NCBI GenBank assembly: GCA_020052235.1
Contig: JAGVPM010000171.1
Span: 1-44,404 of the forward strand
Direction of reading: 5' to 3'
DNA: 44,404 nt
DNA from: Candidatus Goldiibacteriota bacterium
Lineage (GTDB): Bacteria > Oederibacteriota > JAAXVQ01
Shown: piece by piece, positions 28,339-37,141 of the stretch
Position numbering within the stretch: position 1 is the stretch's first letter
How the letters are laid out: each line of letters begins with the position of its first letter
Translations under genes and position numbers: made by a program
The notes under the pieces: generated by a model
Seen by the model: only the letters and a program-made list of their open reading frames with translations
Told to the model about the DNA's origin: nothing
Database searches by the model: none

Positions 28339-29499
28339 TCATTCCAAAATTTCAAAATTCCTGCCTTTGATTTCGCTGATAAAAACCTTCTCAAAAAAGC
28401 TGTGATTATCCGGTCCAATGACGCACGGCAAATTTGTTCCGGCATTGTAATCGGACATTTTTTCCAGGGTTTTCAGAAAATTCTCCCGGGTTAAATTTTT
28501 GCCGCAACGGTTTAAAGCCTCAATCAAAATCTTGGCATTAACGAACCCTTCCATGGCCACGTAATTGGGCTCTTCCTGGGGATAATATTTTTTGTACAAG
28601 CCCGTAAATTCCTTGGCCAAGTTATTGGAAAGAGCATACGGCGAAGGCACTACCTGGGTTACATAGACGTTTTTTTCCACTCCGTTCTGAAACGCAAGCA
28701 ATTCCTTGGCAAACGCTTCGGAGCCCACGAAAGACACGGTATGAAATTCCGCATCCTTCAACCCGTTTTCCTTCGCCTGCTTAACAAACAGCGCCAGGGG
28801 CGTGTACGTGCCCACCATGACAATACCGTCGGGATTGGCGGCAATGACTTTGTCCAGCTCGGCTTTGGTGGGCAATTCACCCCGGACGTATTTGCCCAGC
28901 GCAGCGAGTTTAAGACTGTGGCGGGAAAGCGCCAGATTTACACCGTCGAGTACCGCATACCCAAAAGCATCATCCTGGATAAACGCCGCGATGCGCTTAT
29001 GGCCTTTGCCAAACCACCAGTCGACGATGGTCTCCGCTTCTTTATAATAGGAACCGCGGACATTAATAATATACGGCTGGAAAGGATTTCTTAAAAATTC
29101 CGCCCCGGTGAAAAATCCTAAAATCGGCATTTTATTGGTATTAATTGTCTTAACAATCACTTTGGCCGTAGGCGTGCCCACATAGTCAAAAAGCACAAAA
29201 ACCTTGTCTTGGGAGATCAATTTCTCCGTATTGGAAAATGCCTGCGGAGGATCATATTTATCATCCGTGCAAATCAAATTTATTTTCCGGCCGCGAATTC
29301 CGCCAGTGCGATTAACTTCGTTAATTAATGCCAAGGATCCCTGTGTCAGTTGCGTTCCCAGGAAAGACGCATGCCCGCTCAAGGCCGAGGAAGAACCTAT
29401 TTTAATTTCATCTTTCGTTATTCCATTCTCTTCAGCGTTAATAACGCCCGGCAGCAGCAGTAATGCCAAAAATAAAATTTTTAGTGCATTTTTTTTCAT
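28339..29499 (-). CDS. periplasmic substrate-binding protein, LivJ/Peripla_BP_6 type
   Basis: 386 aa. Signal peptide (KKNALKILFLALLLLPGVINA) then a type I periplasmic binding fold: DEIKIGSSSALSGHASFLG, LINEVNRTGGIRGRKINLI, and KDEIKIG-type starts common in branched-chain amino-acid, amide and urea binders. ATG 29499 is chosen (AAGGAG 9 nt upstream) over ATG 29508, which would abut the ribosome site. No ABC permease or ATPase gene is next to it; instead a chemoreceptor and a porin follow. That points to a sensory or shared-uptake role rather than a complete transporter. Confidence 0.93.
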   Translation of the reverse strand: MKKNALKILFLALLLLPGVINAEENGITKDEIKIGSSSALSGHASFLGTQLTQGSLALINEVNRTGGIRGRKINLICTDDKYDPPQAFSNTEKLISQDKVFVLFDYVGTPTAKVIVKTINTNKMPILGFFTGAEFLRNPFQPYIINVRGSYYKEAETIVDWWFGKGHKRIAAFIQDDAFGYAVLDGVNLALSRHSLKLAALGKYVRGELPTKAELDKVIAANPDGIVMVGTYTPLALFVKQAKENGLKDAEFHTVSFVGSEAFAKELLAFQNGVEKNVYVTQVVPSPYALSNNLAKEFTGLYKKYYPQEEPNYVAMEGFVNAKILIEALNRCGKNLTRENFLKTLEKMSDYNAGTNLPCVIGPDNHSFFEKVFISEIKGRNFEILE

Positions 29500-29801
29500 A
29501 AACATCATCTCCTTTTTCTAATTGTTTTCTTCACCCCATACCCGATTAATTTTAAAATCCATACTTAGGATCGGCATTACTTGGAAAACTTTAATCCAAA
29601 CTCTCTCCAATACCTTGGTTGAAAAAACAACTTTAAATACCGCCGACTCTTTAGTTTGTCGATGGTGTTTGTATACTATAACACAAAACCATCATTTTTT
29701 AAATATTTTTCATATCCGTCAGGATAATAAAAAACGCCGCCGGTTGCGAACTAACCAGGCGGCGTTTGAACTAAACTGCGGTTCCAAAGAAAAAACGCGA
29801 A
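29500..29801. other. intergenic region upstream of the binding-protein operon
   Basis: 302 bp with no gene. It contains the terminator at 29728-29768 and, further right, nothing else. A TATAGT (minus strand, near 29677-29682) could be the -10 of the binding-protein operon, but its -35 is poor. Confidence 0.5.
29728..29768 (-). terminator. intrinsic terminator after the lipoprotein gene
   Basis: AAACGCCGCC with GGCGGCGTTT (arms about 29732-29741 and 29758-29767), inner GGTT/AACC pairs, followed by TTTTTTATTAT on the minus strand. Confidence 0.92.
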
Positions 29802-30698
29802 TTATTTTTTTGTATTATCTTTTAATGAACGGATCAACTCCATCAGCGTATTCACCGAATCACGGGTGAACTCCTTGCGGTCGAAATATGCCAAGCGCCG
29901 TCCTGATGGATCAACGAGTTCCATTCCGTCAAACTCCTGAAATTCATACCGGCGGGTGACAATCTGCGCCGTATGCAAAAACAAACGGGTAAAATCTTCC
30001 CGCAATACCGGCGACCCGACGGTCTCAAACGCAGGCGCGCCGGGTTGAAATTGCAATGTCATCCTGAACAAATTGGCCGGCAAAGTATGCTGATCCCGGC
30101 CCGGAGTCACGTAAGCGCCTTCGATATTTTCCAGCCGGAACAAACGCGAAGCAACCAAATTTAATTCCAAATCCTGCCGCAGCCTTTCGGCCAATTGTCC
30201 GGCTAAAAAATCCGGCAAAGAATATGTTTTTAAAACAAAGGGAGCCGCAGGATCGACCACGCGGACATCGATGATCATGCGCTGGAAAAAGTCCGTGCGC
30301 GAAATATCATCGGTAATCAGCCGCCGGATGTCTTTGATGTAACGCACAAACGAAATCTCCGCGCCGGTCCGTACATCCCGGGTGGTGATGACAAAAAAAT
30401 CATACTTCATTTCAGACGACAAGGTAACCCGGGTCACGGTCAGCATGACGTGCTCGATTTTTTCCAACACGTGATCCGAAAAAGTCAAATCGCTTTTAAG
30501 CACGTTGATGGACGGGATGAACGCGCCAATGGTTTTCCCGTTGGTTTGGACCGTTACGCGCTCGCCATATTCCTTATTGCAAATATCCATAACAGCCTGG
30601 TTGGCGGTTCCGGCTTTGTACGTCGGCTTGCACCCCGCAGCCAGGGGCCAAACCAACAGCATCATGGCCAGCCAGGTAAAATTCCGTTTCAGGTTCAC
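29802..30698 (-). CDS. lipoprotein of unknown function
   Basis: 298 aa. Starting at GTG 30698, one base after the ftsH-like stop, gives an ideal lipoprotein signal: basic NLKRN, hydrophobic WLAMMLLVWPLAAG, lipobox Cys23. The longer open frame (to 30755) would bury the signal. The mature part is a mixed alpha/beta protein with no motif I recognise (VTVQTNGKTIGAFIPSIN, ADFLAGQLAERLRQDLE-like segments). Tightly coupled to the FtsH-like protease, so it may be its substrate, adaptor or a periplasmic sensor. Ends in a strong terminator. Confidence 0.78.
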   Translation of the reverse strand: MNLKRNFTWLAMMLLVWPLAAGCKPTYKAGTANQAVMDICNKEYGERVTVQTNGKTIGAFIPSINVLKSDLTFSDHVLEKIEHVMLTVTRVTLSSEMKYDFFVITTRDVRTGAEISFVRYIKDIRRLITDDISRTDFFQRMIIDVRVVDPAAPFVLKTYSLPDFLAGQLAERLRQDLELNLVASRLFRLENIEGAYVTPGRDQHTLPANLFRMTLQFQPGAPAFETVGSPVLREDFTRLFLHTAQIVTRRYEFQEFDGMELVDPSGRRLAYFDRKEFTRDSVNTLMELIRSLKDNTKK

Positions 30699-30699
30699 G

Positions 30700-32454
30700 T
30701 TAGGCCGATGCCTTTTTTGAATTTGATTTGGAACGCGGGCTCTTGGTTTCCGCAACCTTTGTTACCTCGGCCGCAGCCGGAGTCTCGCTGGCCGGGGTGG
30801 CCGCCTGGGCTATGGCCGGAACCGACAATGTTGCCGGTATACTGAGCACCACCGGGTGAGCCTTGCCGAATTCGCCAAAAATCACATCAATCTGATCGTA
30901 GTCCAGCTCTTCTTTTTCCAACAGTTCCTTCACGAACCGTTCCACAATCTTCCAGTTTTTCCTGAGCGTGCGCTCGGTATCCTCATAGCAGGTTTTTAAA
31001 ATCTTTTCAGTTTCCGCATTCAACCGTTCTTTCAGGGATTCGGAAAGCTGGGCTTCGGGCACTTGGGCAAAATCCCCTAAATACCCGTTGCCGCCCATGC
31101 CCATGCTCCAAACCATATTATGGGCCAGCAGCATTGCGCTTTGAAAATCCGAAGCCACCCCGGTGGAGGTGGTTCCGAAACGCAATTTTTCCGCCACGTA
31201 CCCGGCAATGGACACCTTAACATTGGCCAGAATGGTTTGCTTGTCCATGGTATACATTTCCTCGCGCGGCGAATGATGAACCACGCCCAATGCCGGCCCG
31301 CGTGAAATGATGGATGCTTTGAACACATCGTCGGTCGGATGCAACAAATATAAAATGACCAAATGCCCGGTTTCGTGAAAAGCCACCATTTCCCGCTCAT
31401 GCGGATTCATCATCTTGCGGTGTTCCACACCCAATTCAATGCGCTCAATGGCTTTGCTCAAGTCGGTATATTCCACCTGCTCCTTGCCGAAGCGCGTGGC
31501 AATCAACGCGCCTTCCTTCACCACGTTCTCAATGTCCGCCGGGCTCTTCTGCACGGATTTGCGCGCCAAATGCCCTATGTCCAAATCGGGATTGTGCCGG
31601 ACTTTGGATAAGTAATAACGGAACAATTGCTCGCGCTCCTGCAGGTTGGGCTTGTCGATGTAAATTTTCCGGTCAAAACGGCCCGGACGCAGCAGCGCTG
31701 CGTCTAAAACCGCTTCATTAGCATTGGTCGCGCCAATGACAATGACATTTTCCGCTTTGGACCCCAACCCGTCCATTTCAACCAAAAGTTGGTTTTGCGT
31801 GCTGTTGGTTTCTTCGCCGCCGCCCATGTAGCTGAACGTACGTCCCCGGCCAATGACTTCGATTTCATCAATAAAAACTATGCACGAACCTTCGGCATAG
31901 GCCAACTGACGGGCCTGCTTGAACAATTTGCGCACCCGCGAAGCGCCCACCCCAACAAACACTTCCACAAACTCCGAACCGGCGATGGAAATGAACGGGA
32001 TCCCGGCTTCGGTGGCAATGGCCTTGGCCAACAGTGTCTTCCCGCAGCCCGGAGGCCCTACCATCAGCATGCCGCGCAAAATCCTGCCGCCAATGGCTTT
32101 TAACTTGGACCGATCCTTGATTAATTGCACGACTTCCCAAGCTTCTTTTTTCGCCTGCTCCAAACCTACCACATCGGAAAACTTAACATTCACCGTGCCG
32201 GGCTTGGTTTTGGATTTTTTCATTTTGGAAAATCCGCCCTGAAACACGCTCATGTACAAATACACAAAAATCACGGCATTCAGCGCGGTCATCAACAATT
32301 GCAGGGGCAGGGTTGCCAAAGTCAAATTCAGATAAAAAGATTCAAGCGAGGCCAAACCGACAATGGTGAAAAAAATCAAAAGCACAACAGCCGTGATGAC
32401 CAACAACTTCACCCAGTTGTTCATCAACCATACTTTAATGCGACGATACATCAT
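30700..32454 (-). CDS. FtsH-like membrane AAA+ metalloprotease lacking the periplasmic domain
   Basis: 584 aa. Two membrane segments (about 15-35 and 45-70) joined by only about ten residues, where canonical FtsH has a periplasmic domain of about 75. Then AAA+ with Walker A GPPGCGKT (133-140), pore-loop FVGVGASRVR, Walker B IVFIDE (193-198) and second region of homology (LLRPGRFDRKI). Zinc protease site HETGH (360-364; canonical HEAGH) and third ligand Asp436 in GVASDFQSA are present, so it looks active. Long Ala/Lys/Ser-rich tail. It lies between spoVS and a lipoprotein gene. Probably a paralogue of the housekeeping FtsH; ATG 32454 with GGAG 10 nt upstream. Confidence 0.92.
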   Translation of the reverse strand: MMYRRIKVWLMNNWVKLLVITAVVLLIFFTIVGLASLESFYLNLTLATLPLQLLMTALNAVIFVYLYMSVFQGGFSKMKKSKTKPGTVNVKFSDVVGLEQAKKEAWEVVQLIKDRSKLKAIGGRILRGMLMVGPPGCGKTLLAKAIATEAGIPFISIAGSEFVEVFVGVGASRVRKLFKQARQLAYAEGSCIVFIDEIEVIGRGRTFSYMGGGEETNSTQNQLLVEMDGLGSKAENVIVIGATNANEAVLDAALLRPGRFDRKIYIDKPNLQEREQLFRYYLSKVRHNPDLDIGHLARKSVQKSPADIENVVKEGALIATRFGKEQVEYTDLSKAIERIELGVEHRKMMNPHEREMVAFHETGHLVILYLLHPTDDVFKASIISRGPALGVVHHSPREEMYTMDKQTILANVKVSIAGYVAEKLRFGTTSTGVASDFQSAMLLAHNMVWSMGMGGNGYLGDFAQVPEAQLSESLKERLNAETEKILKTCYEDTERTLRKNWKIVERFVKELLEKEELDYDQIDVIFGEFGKAHPVVLSIPATLSVPAIAQAATPASETPAAAEVTKVAETKSPRSKSNSKKASA

Positions 32455-32620
32455 AACAATATGACTCCTTTATAAACAGCTATAGCTTACACATGGTGCT
32501 TTGACCCTGTGAAGGCATTCGGGTTCAAAAAAACTTTTGGCCGGACGGTCTTCCTGGCTTCGGCTCGGTGGGATTCCCCGGGTTTGGCAGGCGTTCCTCG
32601 TCCAACGCGCCGTACTCCAA

Positions 32621-32935
32621 TCACCCTGCCGAAGAAGTGGTTGGCCGGGGTACGGGCTGTCCTTCCAGCTTGAAGGTGAGAACCACCAGCTTGATGGCGC
32701 TCTTGCGCTCGCCGTCAAGTTCCAAATGAATAAATTCGGGCCGGAAGGTCAAGTCAATTTTATCATCCGCCAAATATGAACGCGAGATGGTAATGGCTTT
32801 GATGGCTTGATTGACACTGAGGGGACCCATGGCGACAATTTCGATATCTTTGCCCTCGCGGATGTTATTGGCGATTGCGCCTGCTACGGTGGCGGGATTA
32901 CTCTTACCAGCGACCTTGAGCGTCAGCAGCGGCAT
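32621..32935 (-). CDS. SpoVS-family protein
   Basis: 104 aa matching the stage V sporulation protein S fold, an Alba-like nucleic-acid-binding domain: LKVAGKSNPATVAGAIANNI, VAMGPLSVNQAIKAITISRSYL, ERKSAIKLVVLTF. SpoVS is needed for late spore coats in Bacillus, but homologues occur in many non-sporulating lineages, probably as regulators. ATG 32935 has GGAG 8 nt upstream. The promoter at 33018-33046 is strong. The FtsH-like gene follows after 166 nt without a clear terminator, so co-transcription is likely. No sporulation genes are nearby. Confidence 0.88.
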   Translation of the reverse strand: MPLLTLKVAGKSNPATVAGAIANNIREGKDIEIVAMGPLSVNQAIKAITISRSYLADDKIDLTFRPEFIHLELDGERKSAIKLVVLTFKLEGQPVPRPTTSSAG

Positions 32936-33017
32936 GATACTGTCTCCTTTGCGGCGAGGTTAAACTTAACCGGGGAATAAAAAGCCGGCCGCCTTGTAGG
33001 CGAAGATTTTACTTAAA

Positions 33018-33046
33018 AGTATAGCATAAGCAGCACCTCTTTGCAA
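33018..33046 (-). promoter_or_regulatory. promoter of the spoVS-ftsH-lipoprotein cluster
   Basis: TTGCAA (33041-33046), 17-nt spacer, TATACT (33018-33023) with TGn extension. The following leader contains a CGCC/GGCG mini-hairpin, GCCGGC and TTTTTATT, which might act as a weak attenuator. Confidence 0.65.
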
Positions 33047-33061
33047 ACCCCAGGAATGATT

Positions 33062-33898
33062 TCAACGGGAATGCGCTTGGTTATAAACTTCAGCCCGCGG
33101 CAGCCTCCGCTCCCGGGCAACGCGCGCCACGGCCTGATTCAGGCTCAGCCCCTCGGACTGGAGGCGGGCCAGCTGAACTTCCACGGTTTCAACCACGGCT
33201 GCAGGCTCGGGTTGGCTGCTGCCTGCAATGGCCAGCGTATATTCACCGCGCGGTTCGTCTTCGCTCACGCGTTGATATACTTCCGCTAAATTTCCGCGGA
33301 TATATTCTTCATGCAGTTTAGTCAGTTCCCGCCCCAAGGCGGCTGGGCGTTCGCCCCAACAATCTAAAAAATCCTTGATTACCTGCCGGACCTGGTGCGG
33401 CGATACAAAAAATATCTGAGTTTCAGGACGGTATTTTAACATCTCGAGTTGTTTTTTGCGCGTTCCCGGACGGGTGTCTAAAAATCCATTAAACGTAAAC
33501 GCCTCGGCATCCAGCCCTGAACCCAGCAAGGCCACCAAGACCGCCGAAGCGCCGGGAATCACTTCCACGCGCAGCCCGTTTTTCACCGCCTCGCGGATCA
33601 AGGCCGTGCCCGGATCCGACACTGCCGGGGTGCCTGCGTCAGTTACCAAAGCCACGGATTTCCCCTGGCGCAAGTGTCCGATCACATCCTGGGACTTGGT
33701 GTGCTCAACTTCCTTATAATAACTGAACAACGGCTTGTTAATTTCAAAATGATTTAACAACTTGAGCGTCCGCCGCGTGTCCTCGGCCGCAATGAGGTCC
33801 ACTTCTTTTAAAACCCGCAGGGCCCGCAAGGTGATGTCTTCCAAGTTGCCGATGGGCGTAGCCACCAAGTACAATGTGCCGGCCGGGGAAGCACTCAT
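33062..33898 (-). CDS. rsmI: 16S rRNA 2'-O-ribose C1402 methyltransferase
   Basis: SAM-dependent tetrapyrrole-methylase-fold enzyme that methylates the ribose of C1402 in the 30S decoding centre. 278 aa, with LVATPIGNLEDITLRALRVL, EDTRRTLKLLNHF, VTDAGTPAVSDPG and GASAVLVALLGSGL in family order, plus a short helical C-terminal domain. ATG 33898 overlaps the preceding gene's TGA (ATGA), so the two are translationally coupled. It ends about 126 nt before the spoVS promoter region. Confidence 0.97.
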   Translation of the reverse strand: MSASPAGTLYLVATPIGNLEDITLRALRVLKEVDLIAAEDTRRTLKLLNHFEINKPLFSYYKEVEHTKSQDVIGHLRQGKSVALVTDAGTPAVSDPGTALIREAVKNGLRVEVIPGASAVLVALLGSGLDAEAFTFNGFLDTRPGTRKKQLEMLKYRPETQIFFVSPHQVRQVIKDFLDCWGERPAALGRELTKLHEEYIRGNLAEVYQRVSEDEPRGEYTLAIAGSSQPEPAAVVETVEVQLARLQSEGLSLNQAVARVARERRLPRAEVYNQAHSR

Positions 33899-34383
33899 GG
33901 CGCGGTTGATTTGCGCCGTTCGGCTTTGGCCAGGTATTGCCGCACCGCATCCAACTGCGTGCGTATTTTCTCAAACTCCCCGTTCTCGACGCTCCCGTCG
34001 CGGACGATTTCATCAATGACACCCAATAAAAATTTCAATTGCCCGGCAGCCATGGCATCCAGCTTCGGCGTGTTGCCGACTTCATGAATTTCCCGTAAAA
34101 ACGACTCCAATTGATTCCCGTCTTCGGTGCCGAATCTCCCGATTTTCACTTTAAGTTTGTCTTCCACATCATAGGTTTGCGCCAGGATGGCCAATTGGTA
34201 CAGGCGATTTTGATGTTGCACGAACATAACCACGCCCACAATTATCAACGCCGCCAACGTGCCCACCACCGCCAGGATCCAACCCTTGCGGATCTTCCCG
34301 GGCCGGGTCGGCGTAAGTTTGGGTTTTTTAATCCCAGCGGCCTGCTCGCGCCGTTCTTTTTTTATTTTTTGCTTTCTGCCCAT
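33895..34383 (-). CDS. small membrane protein of unknown function
   Basis: 162 aa. A very basic N-terminus (RKQKIKKERREQ... with KPKLTPTRPGKIRKG), one membrane segment (about 34-56, WILAVVGTLAALIIVGVVMFV), then a helical C-terminal region of about 105 residues. No domain recognised. ATG 34383 with GGGGG about 10 nt upstream. It overlaps rsmI by four bases, so its translation is linked to that rRNA methylase; the basic tail might contact RNA, which is only a guess. Confidence 0.72.
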   Translation of the reverse strand: MGRKQKIKKERREQAAGIKKPKLTPTRPGKIRKGWILAVVGTLAALIIVGVVMFVQHQNRLYQLAILAQTYDVEDKLKVKIGRFGTEDGNQLESFLREIHEVGNTPKLDAMAAGQLKFLLGVIDEIVRDGSVENGEFEKIRTQLDAVRQYLAKAERRKSTAP

Positions 34384-34405
34384 CGAATAATCCCCCTTTT
34401 TACTT

Positions 34406-34494
34406 TACCGCAGAGGCACAGAGTTCGCTGAGTATTAAAAAAATATTTTCATTTCCAAAAAACTTCTCTGCGTCCTCCGCGCCTTTGCGGTGAA
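34406..34494. repeat. dispersed inverted repeat (ACCGCAGAGGC type)
   Basis: TTTACCGCAGAGGCACAGAG and its mirror CTCTGCGTCC...GCCTTTGCGGTGAAAT enclose an AT-rich centre. It fills the 119-bp gap between the NadE-like gene's 3' end and the next gene. Similar elements are common in environmental genomes. Confidence 0.65.
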
Positions 34495-34502
34495 ATTATG
34501 TT

Positions 34503-35960
34503 TTATTTATTCCACGGGCGCGGTTGGTAGTACCCGGTCATGGCTTCCCACACCGGCGCGCGGCGGTTTTGGGCCGTGACTTTCAATCTTTGATACACTG
34601 CGCGCAGCTTCAGTTCTTCCACGCCCAGCTCCACAAGTTTGGCCAACGACACTTTCACATCCAGCATCTGATACAACAACCCGTCCGCTTCCACGGTTTT
34701 TAAGCCCATTTCCTTGGCAGGCGCAAACTCGCGCGAGGATTCCACCACCTGCGGCGGGATGTTGCACACTTTGGACAATTCATAAACCTGACTTTGATAC
34801 AAATCCCCCAAAGGCCAAATGCTGCGTCCTTGATCAGCCACGCTTTCGTCGGCATCCAACAAGCGCTCGGTCTTGTTGGTGCTTTGAATGACCAAAGCAT
34901 TCTGCGCTTTGGCCATATCCGAAAGCCACACTTGCTTTTCCAGCGCCACCCGCACCCGGCGGCGTTTTTCCGTGACTTGCGTTTCCCCCGCATACGCGGC
35001 AGTCAGCATGGGGCGCAAATCCTTGATTTCCAAAGTACGCCCCAAACGGCTGGCCACCAGGCGCGCCTGCTCGCGGCGATTCTGATTGCCCGCTTCCCCG
35101 TCCATAAAAAAGCACAGTTCCACGTGCTCGCCGCCAAAAGCTTCCACCAGCAGCGCCGAGGTGGTAATGGAATTTAATTCCCCGGACAATTCCATGACCG
35201 CGCGTTTGCGGCCATGCGTTTCACGCTGGGCTTGCAAAAACGCAATCAAGGCTTTCTTTGTACGCCCTGTGTCCAATCCCGGCAATTTCAATCCACTGTA
35301 CGCAGCCGCTTCCGGCTTGATGGGGGCCACGGGAATTTCCTTTTGCGCAACCACGGCCGCAGGCGGATTAAATTTGGGCACAGGTGGTGGTGGCGGCGCT
35401 ATGGGCGTATGCGTTTCATGTGCGGCCGAAGCCACCGGACGCGCAAGCTCAGGTTCCCGCACCACAGGTGCCGCAGCCGCAGTTTCCGCAGGCGTGGTTG
35501 CACTGTCCCCGGTTCCCCCGGAACGGCGCCGCCGATGCCGCCTGCCGCCGCGATGCCGCCGTTTCTTAGGCGCCGCGCCGGGTGTGCTCCCGCCGGTTTC
35601 CGCAGGCGTTGTTGCCGTGCCTTCACTTGCACCTTCCGTGGACCCGGAGCTCTCCGCTTCTGGTTCTGCTTCAGACGGCTCTATTTCATCATCATAGCTC
35701 GGCTCAGGTTCCGGCGGCCGGGCAATGGATTCCACTTCTTCAAATCCGCCATCGTCCTCTGCCTCGGACAGTGCTGCCTGGGGCGCATCGGCAGGCAACT
35801 TGGTCTCTGCGCTCTTGGGTTTAACTGATTTACGGTAACGCCTGCGTTTCCGCGGACGCCGCGCTGCCGCCGGACGTTTGGCTGGGGCAGAGTCGCCGGA
35901 CGCGGCGCCCTGCGCTTGCATGGGTGCCGCTTCACTGGGTTTATCTGAAAAGTCGTTCAT
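34503..35960 (-). CDS. NadE-fold protein with degenerate PP-loop and Arg-rich N-terminal extension
   Basis: 485 aa. Residues 1-220 are low-complexity and charged: basic patches at 34-48 (RRPRKRRRYRK) and 132-147 (KKRRHRGGRRHRRRR) separated by acidic and Ala/Pro stretches. Residues about 230-475 follow the NH3-dependent NAD synthetase pattern (STNKTE at 360-365, GDLYQSQVYEL at 385-395). The ATP-pyrophosphatase loop SGGxDS is SGELNS (259-264), so catalysis by the usual mechanism is doubtful. ATG 35960 overlaps the larC TGA (ATGA) with AAAGGAG upstream; the longer frame is larC antisense-phase and is rejected. NadE and LarB use the same substrate, NaAD. It could bind or channel NaAD, replace LarE, or act as an RNA-binding pseudoenzyme. 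Confidence 0.8.
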   Translation of the reverse strand: MNDFSDKPSEAAPMQAQGAASGDSAPAKRPAAARRPRKRRRYRKSVKPKSAETKLPADAPQAALSEAEDDGGFEEVESIARPPEPEPSYDDEIEPSEAEPEAESSGSTEGASEGTATTPAETGGSTPGAAPKKRRHRGGRRHRRRRSGGTGDSATTPAETAAAAPVVREPELARPVASAAHETHTPIAPPPPPVPKFNPPAAVVAQKEIPVAPIKPEAAAYSGLKLPGLDTGRTKKALIAFLQAQRETHGRKRAVMELSGELNSITTSALLVEAFGGEHVELCFFMDGEAGNQNRREQARLVASRLGRTLEIKDLRPMLTAAYAGETQVTEKRRRVRVALEKQVWLSDMAKAQNALVIQSTNKTERLLDADESVADQGRSIWPLGDLYQSQVYELSKVCNIPPQVVESSREFAPAKEMGLKTVEADGLLYQMLDVKVSLAKLVELGVEELKLRAVYQRLKVTAQNRRAPVWEAMTGYYQPRPWNK

Positions 35961-37141
35961 AGTTTCTCCTTTGCGAGCGCCATCGCCCGTTGGGCAATGT
36001 TGCGCCAGGGTTGTTTTTGCGCTTGGGCACATTTTTTTACATCTTCATATTCGGGCATCACGGTAATGATTTTTTTTCCTTGCCGCGCCGCTTTGACGCG
36101 TATGTCATGTCCTGCCACGCGCACCACACTTTGCGTGCGTTTCAAAATAAGCCGTTGCTGCACATCCACGCGCAGGCCCAGCGTGGTGGTTTCCTGAAAC
36201 AAAATTCCCGCCATCTGCGCAATTTCGCTGGGGCAACACAGCACTTCCACCCGGTGCGCCAAACGGTTTTTCTTCATGTGAATCGGCTGCAACACCACAT
36301 CCCACGCCCCCGCTGCCAGCAACTGTTCCATGGCATAGCCCAGCATCTGCGGCGCCGCATCATCCACATGCGCTACCAAAACACCCACTTCGTCTTGCTC
36401 CCACGGCGCTGCGTTGCGCGCAGGCTCCCCGCCCAGCGTCACGCGCAACAAGTTCGGAAAATCCGGCCACTGCCGCTCACCCGCGCCATACCCGATGGCC
36501 GCAGGCACAAACTTCGTCGCGCGTTGCACAGGCTGCGCCAAGGCCGCGAGCAAAGCTGCCCCCGTTGGCGTGGTGTGTTCAGCCGCAGGCCCTGCGGAGA
36601 ACACCTCAAACCCTTTGAGCAATTCCGCAGTCGCTGGCGCCGGGACCGGCAACCAACCATGCTGTGACTTAATCAGCCCTGAGCCCACGTTCACCGCCGA
36701 GGTCCACAAACGCTCCACGCCCAGCCGTTCCAACCCTGCGCACACGCCCACAATATCCACCACCGCGTCAAGCGCACCCACTTCATGAAAATGGATTTTC
36801 TCCACGGGCACGCCGTGCATACGCGCTTCCACCTGCCCCAGCTTTTCAAACACAGATACAGACCGCGTTTGCACGCGTGTGGGTAACTTGGACGCATGGA
36901 TGATCTTTCGTATCTCGCGCAAGCCGCGATGCGGATGCGCCACGTCAGTCACCTTGACCCGCGCCCGCGTACCTGCCAGCGCGCCGCGCATCACGGATTC
37001 GCGCCGTACACTCCAGCCGCTGAGCTTCAACCCTTTTAAATCCGCCTGCAACTGTTTCAAGGGCAGGCCTGCGTCCAACAGCGCGCCTAAAAACATATCC
37101 CCGGAAATTCCCGCAAACGGGTCGAGCCACAAATCAGCCAT
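35957..37141 (-). CDS. larC: nickel-pincer cofactor biosynthesis protein LarC
   Basis: 394 aa. LarC inserts nickel into the pincer nucleotide using CTP. Signatures: LWLDPFAGISGDMFLGALLDAG at the start, HxHxHFHEVGALDAVVDIVG-type core (KIHFHEVGALDAVVDIVG), PVPAPATAELLKG, TPTGAALLAAL, PIHMKKNRLAHRVEVL in the C-terminal half. One continuous frame, whereas some species split it by frameshift (larC1/larC2). ATG 37141 overlaps the last base of larB (TAATG), and its TGA overlaps the next gene. No larA or larE is in the window, so the target enzyme is unknown. Confidence 0.95.
   Translation of the reverse strand: MADLWLDPFAGISGDMFLGALLDAGLPLKQLQADLKGLKLSGWSVRRESVMRGALAGTRARVKVTDVAHPHRGLREIRKIIHASKLPTRVQTRSVSVFEKLGQVEARMHGVPVEKIHFHEVGALDAVVDIVGVCAGLERLGVERLWTSAVNVGSGLIKSQHGWLPVPAPATAELLKGFEVFSAGPAAEHTTPTGAALLAALAQPVQRATKFVPAAIGYGAGERQWPDFPNLLRVTLGGEPARNAAPWEQDEVGVLVAHVDDAAPQMLGYAMEQLLAAGAWDVVLQPIHMKKNRLAHRVEVLCCPSEIAQMAGILFQETTTLGLRVDVQQRLILKRTQSVVRVAGHDIRVKAARQGKKIITVMPEYEDVKKCAQAQKQPWRNIAQRAMALAKEKL

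Noticed and set aside
34503-35960. LarE assignment for the NadE-like gene
   Set aside because: Motifs STNKTE and GDLYQSQVYEL follow NadE, and the LarE PP-loop and cysteine pattern are not seen.
35961-36032. Longer N-terminus for the NadE-like protein
   Set aside because: The added residues are the larC coding region in another frame; ATG 35960 has a good ribosome site and an ATGA overlap.
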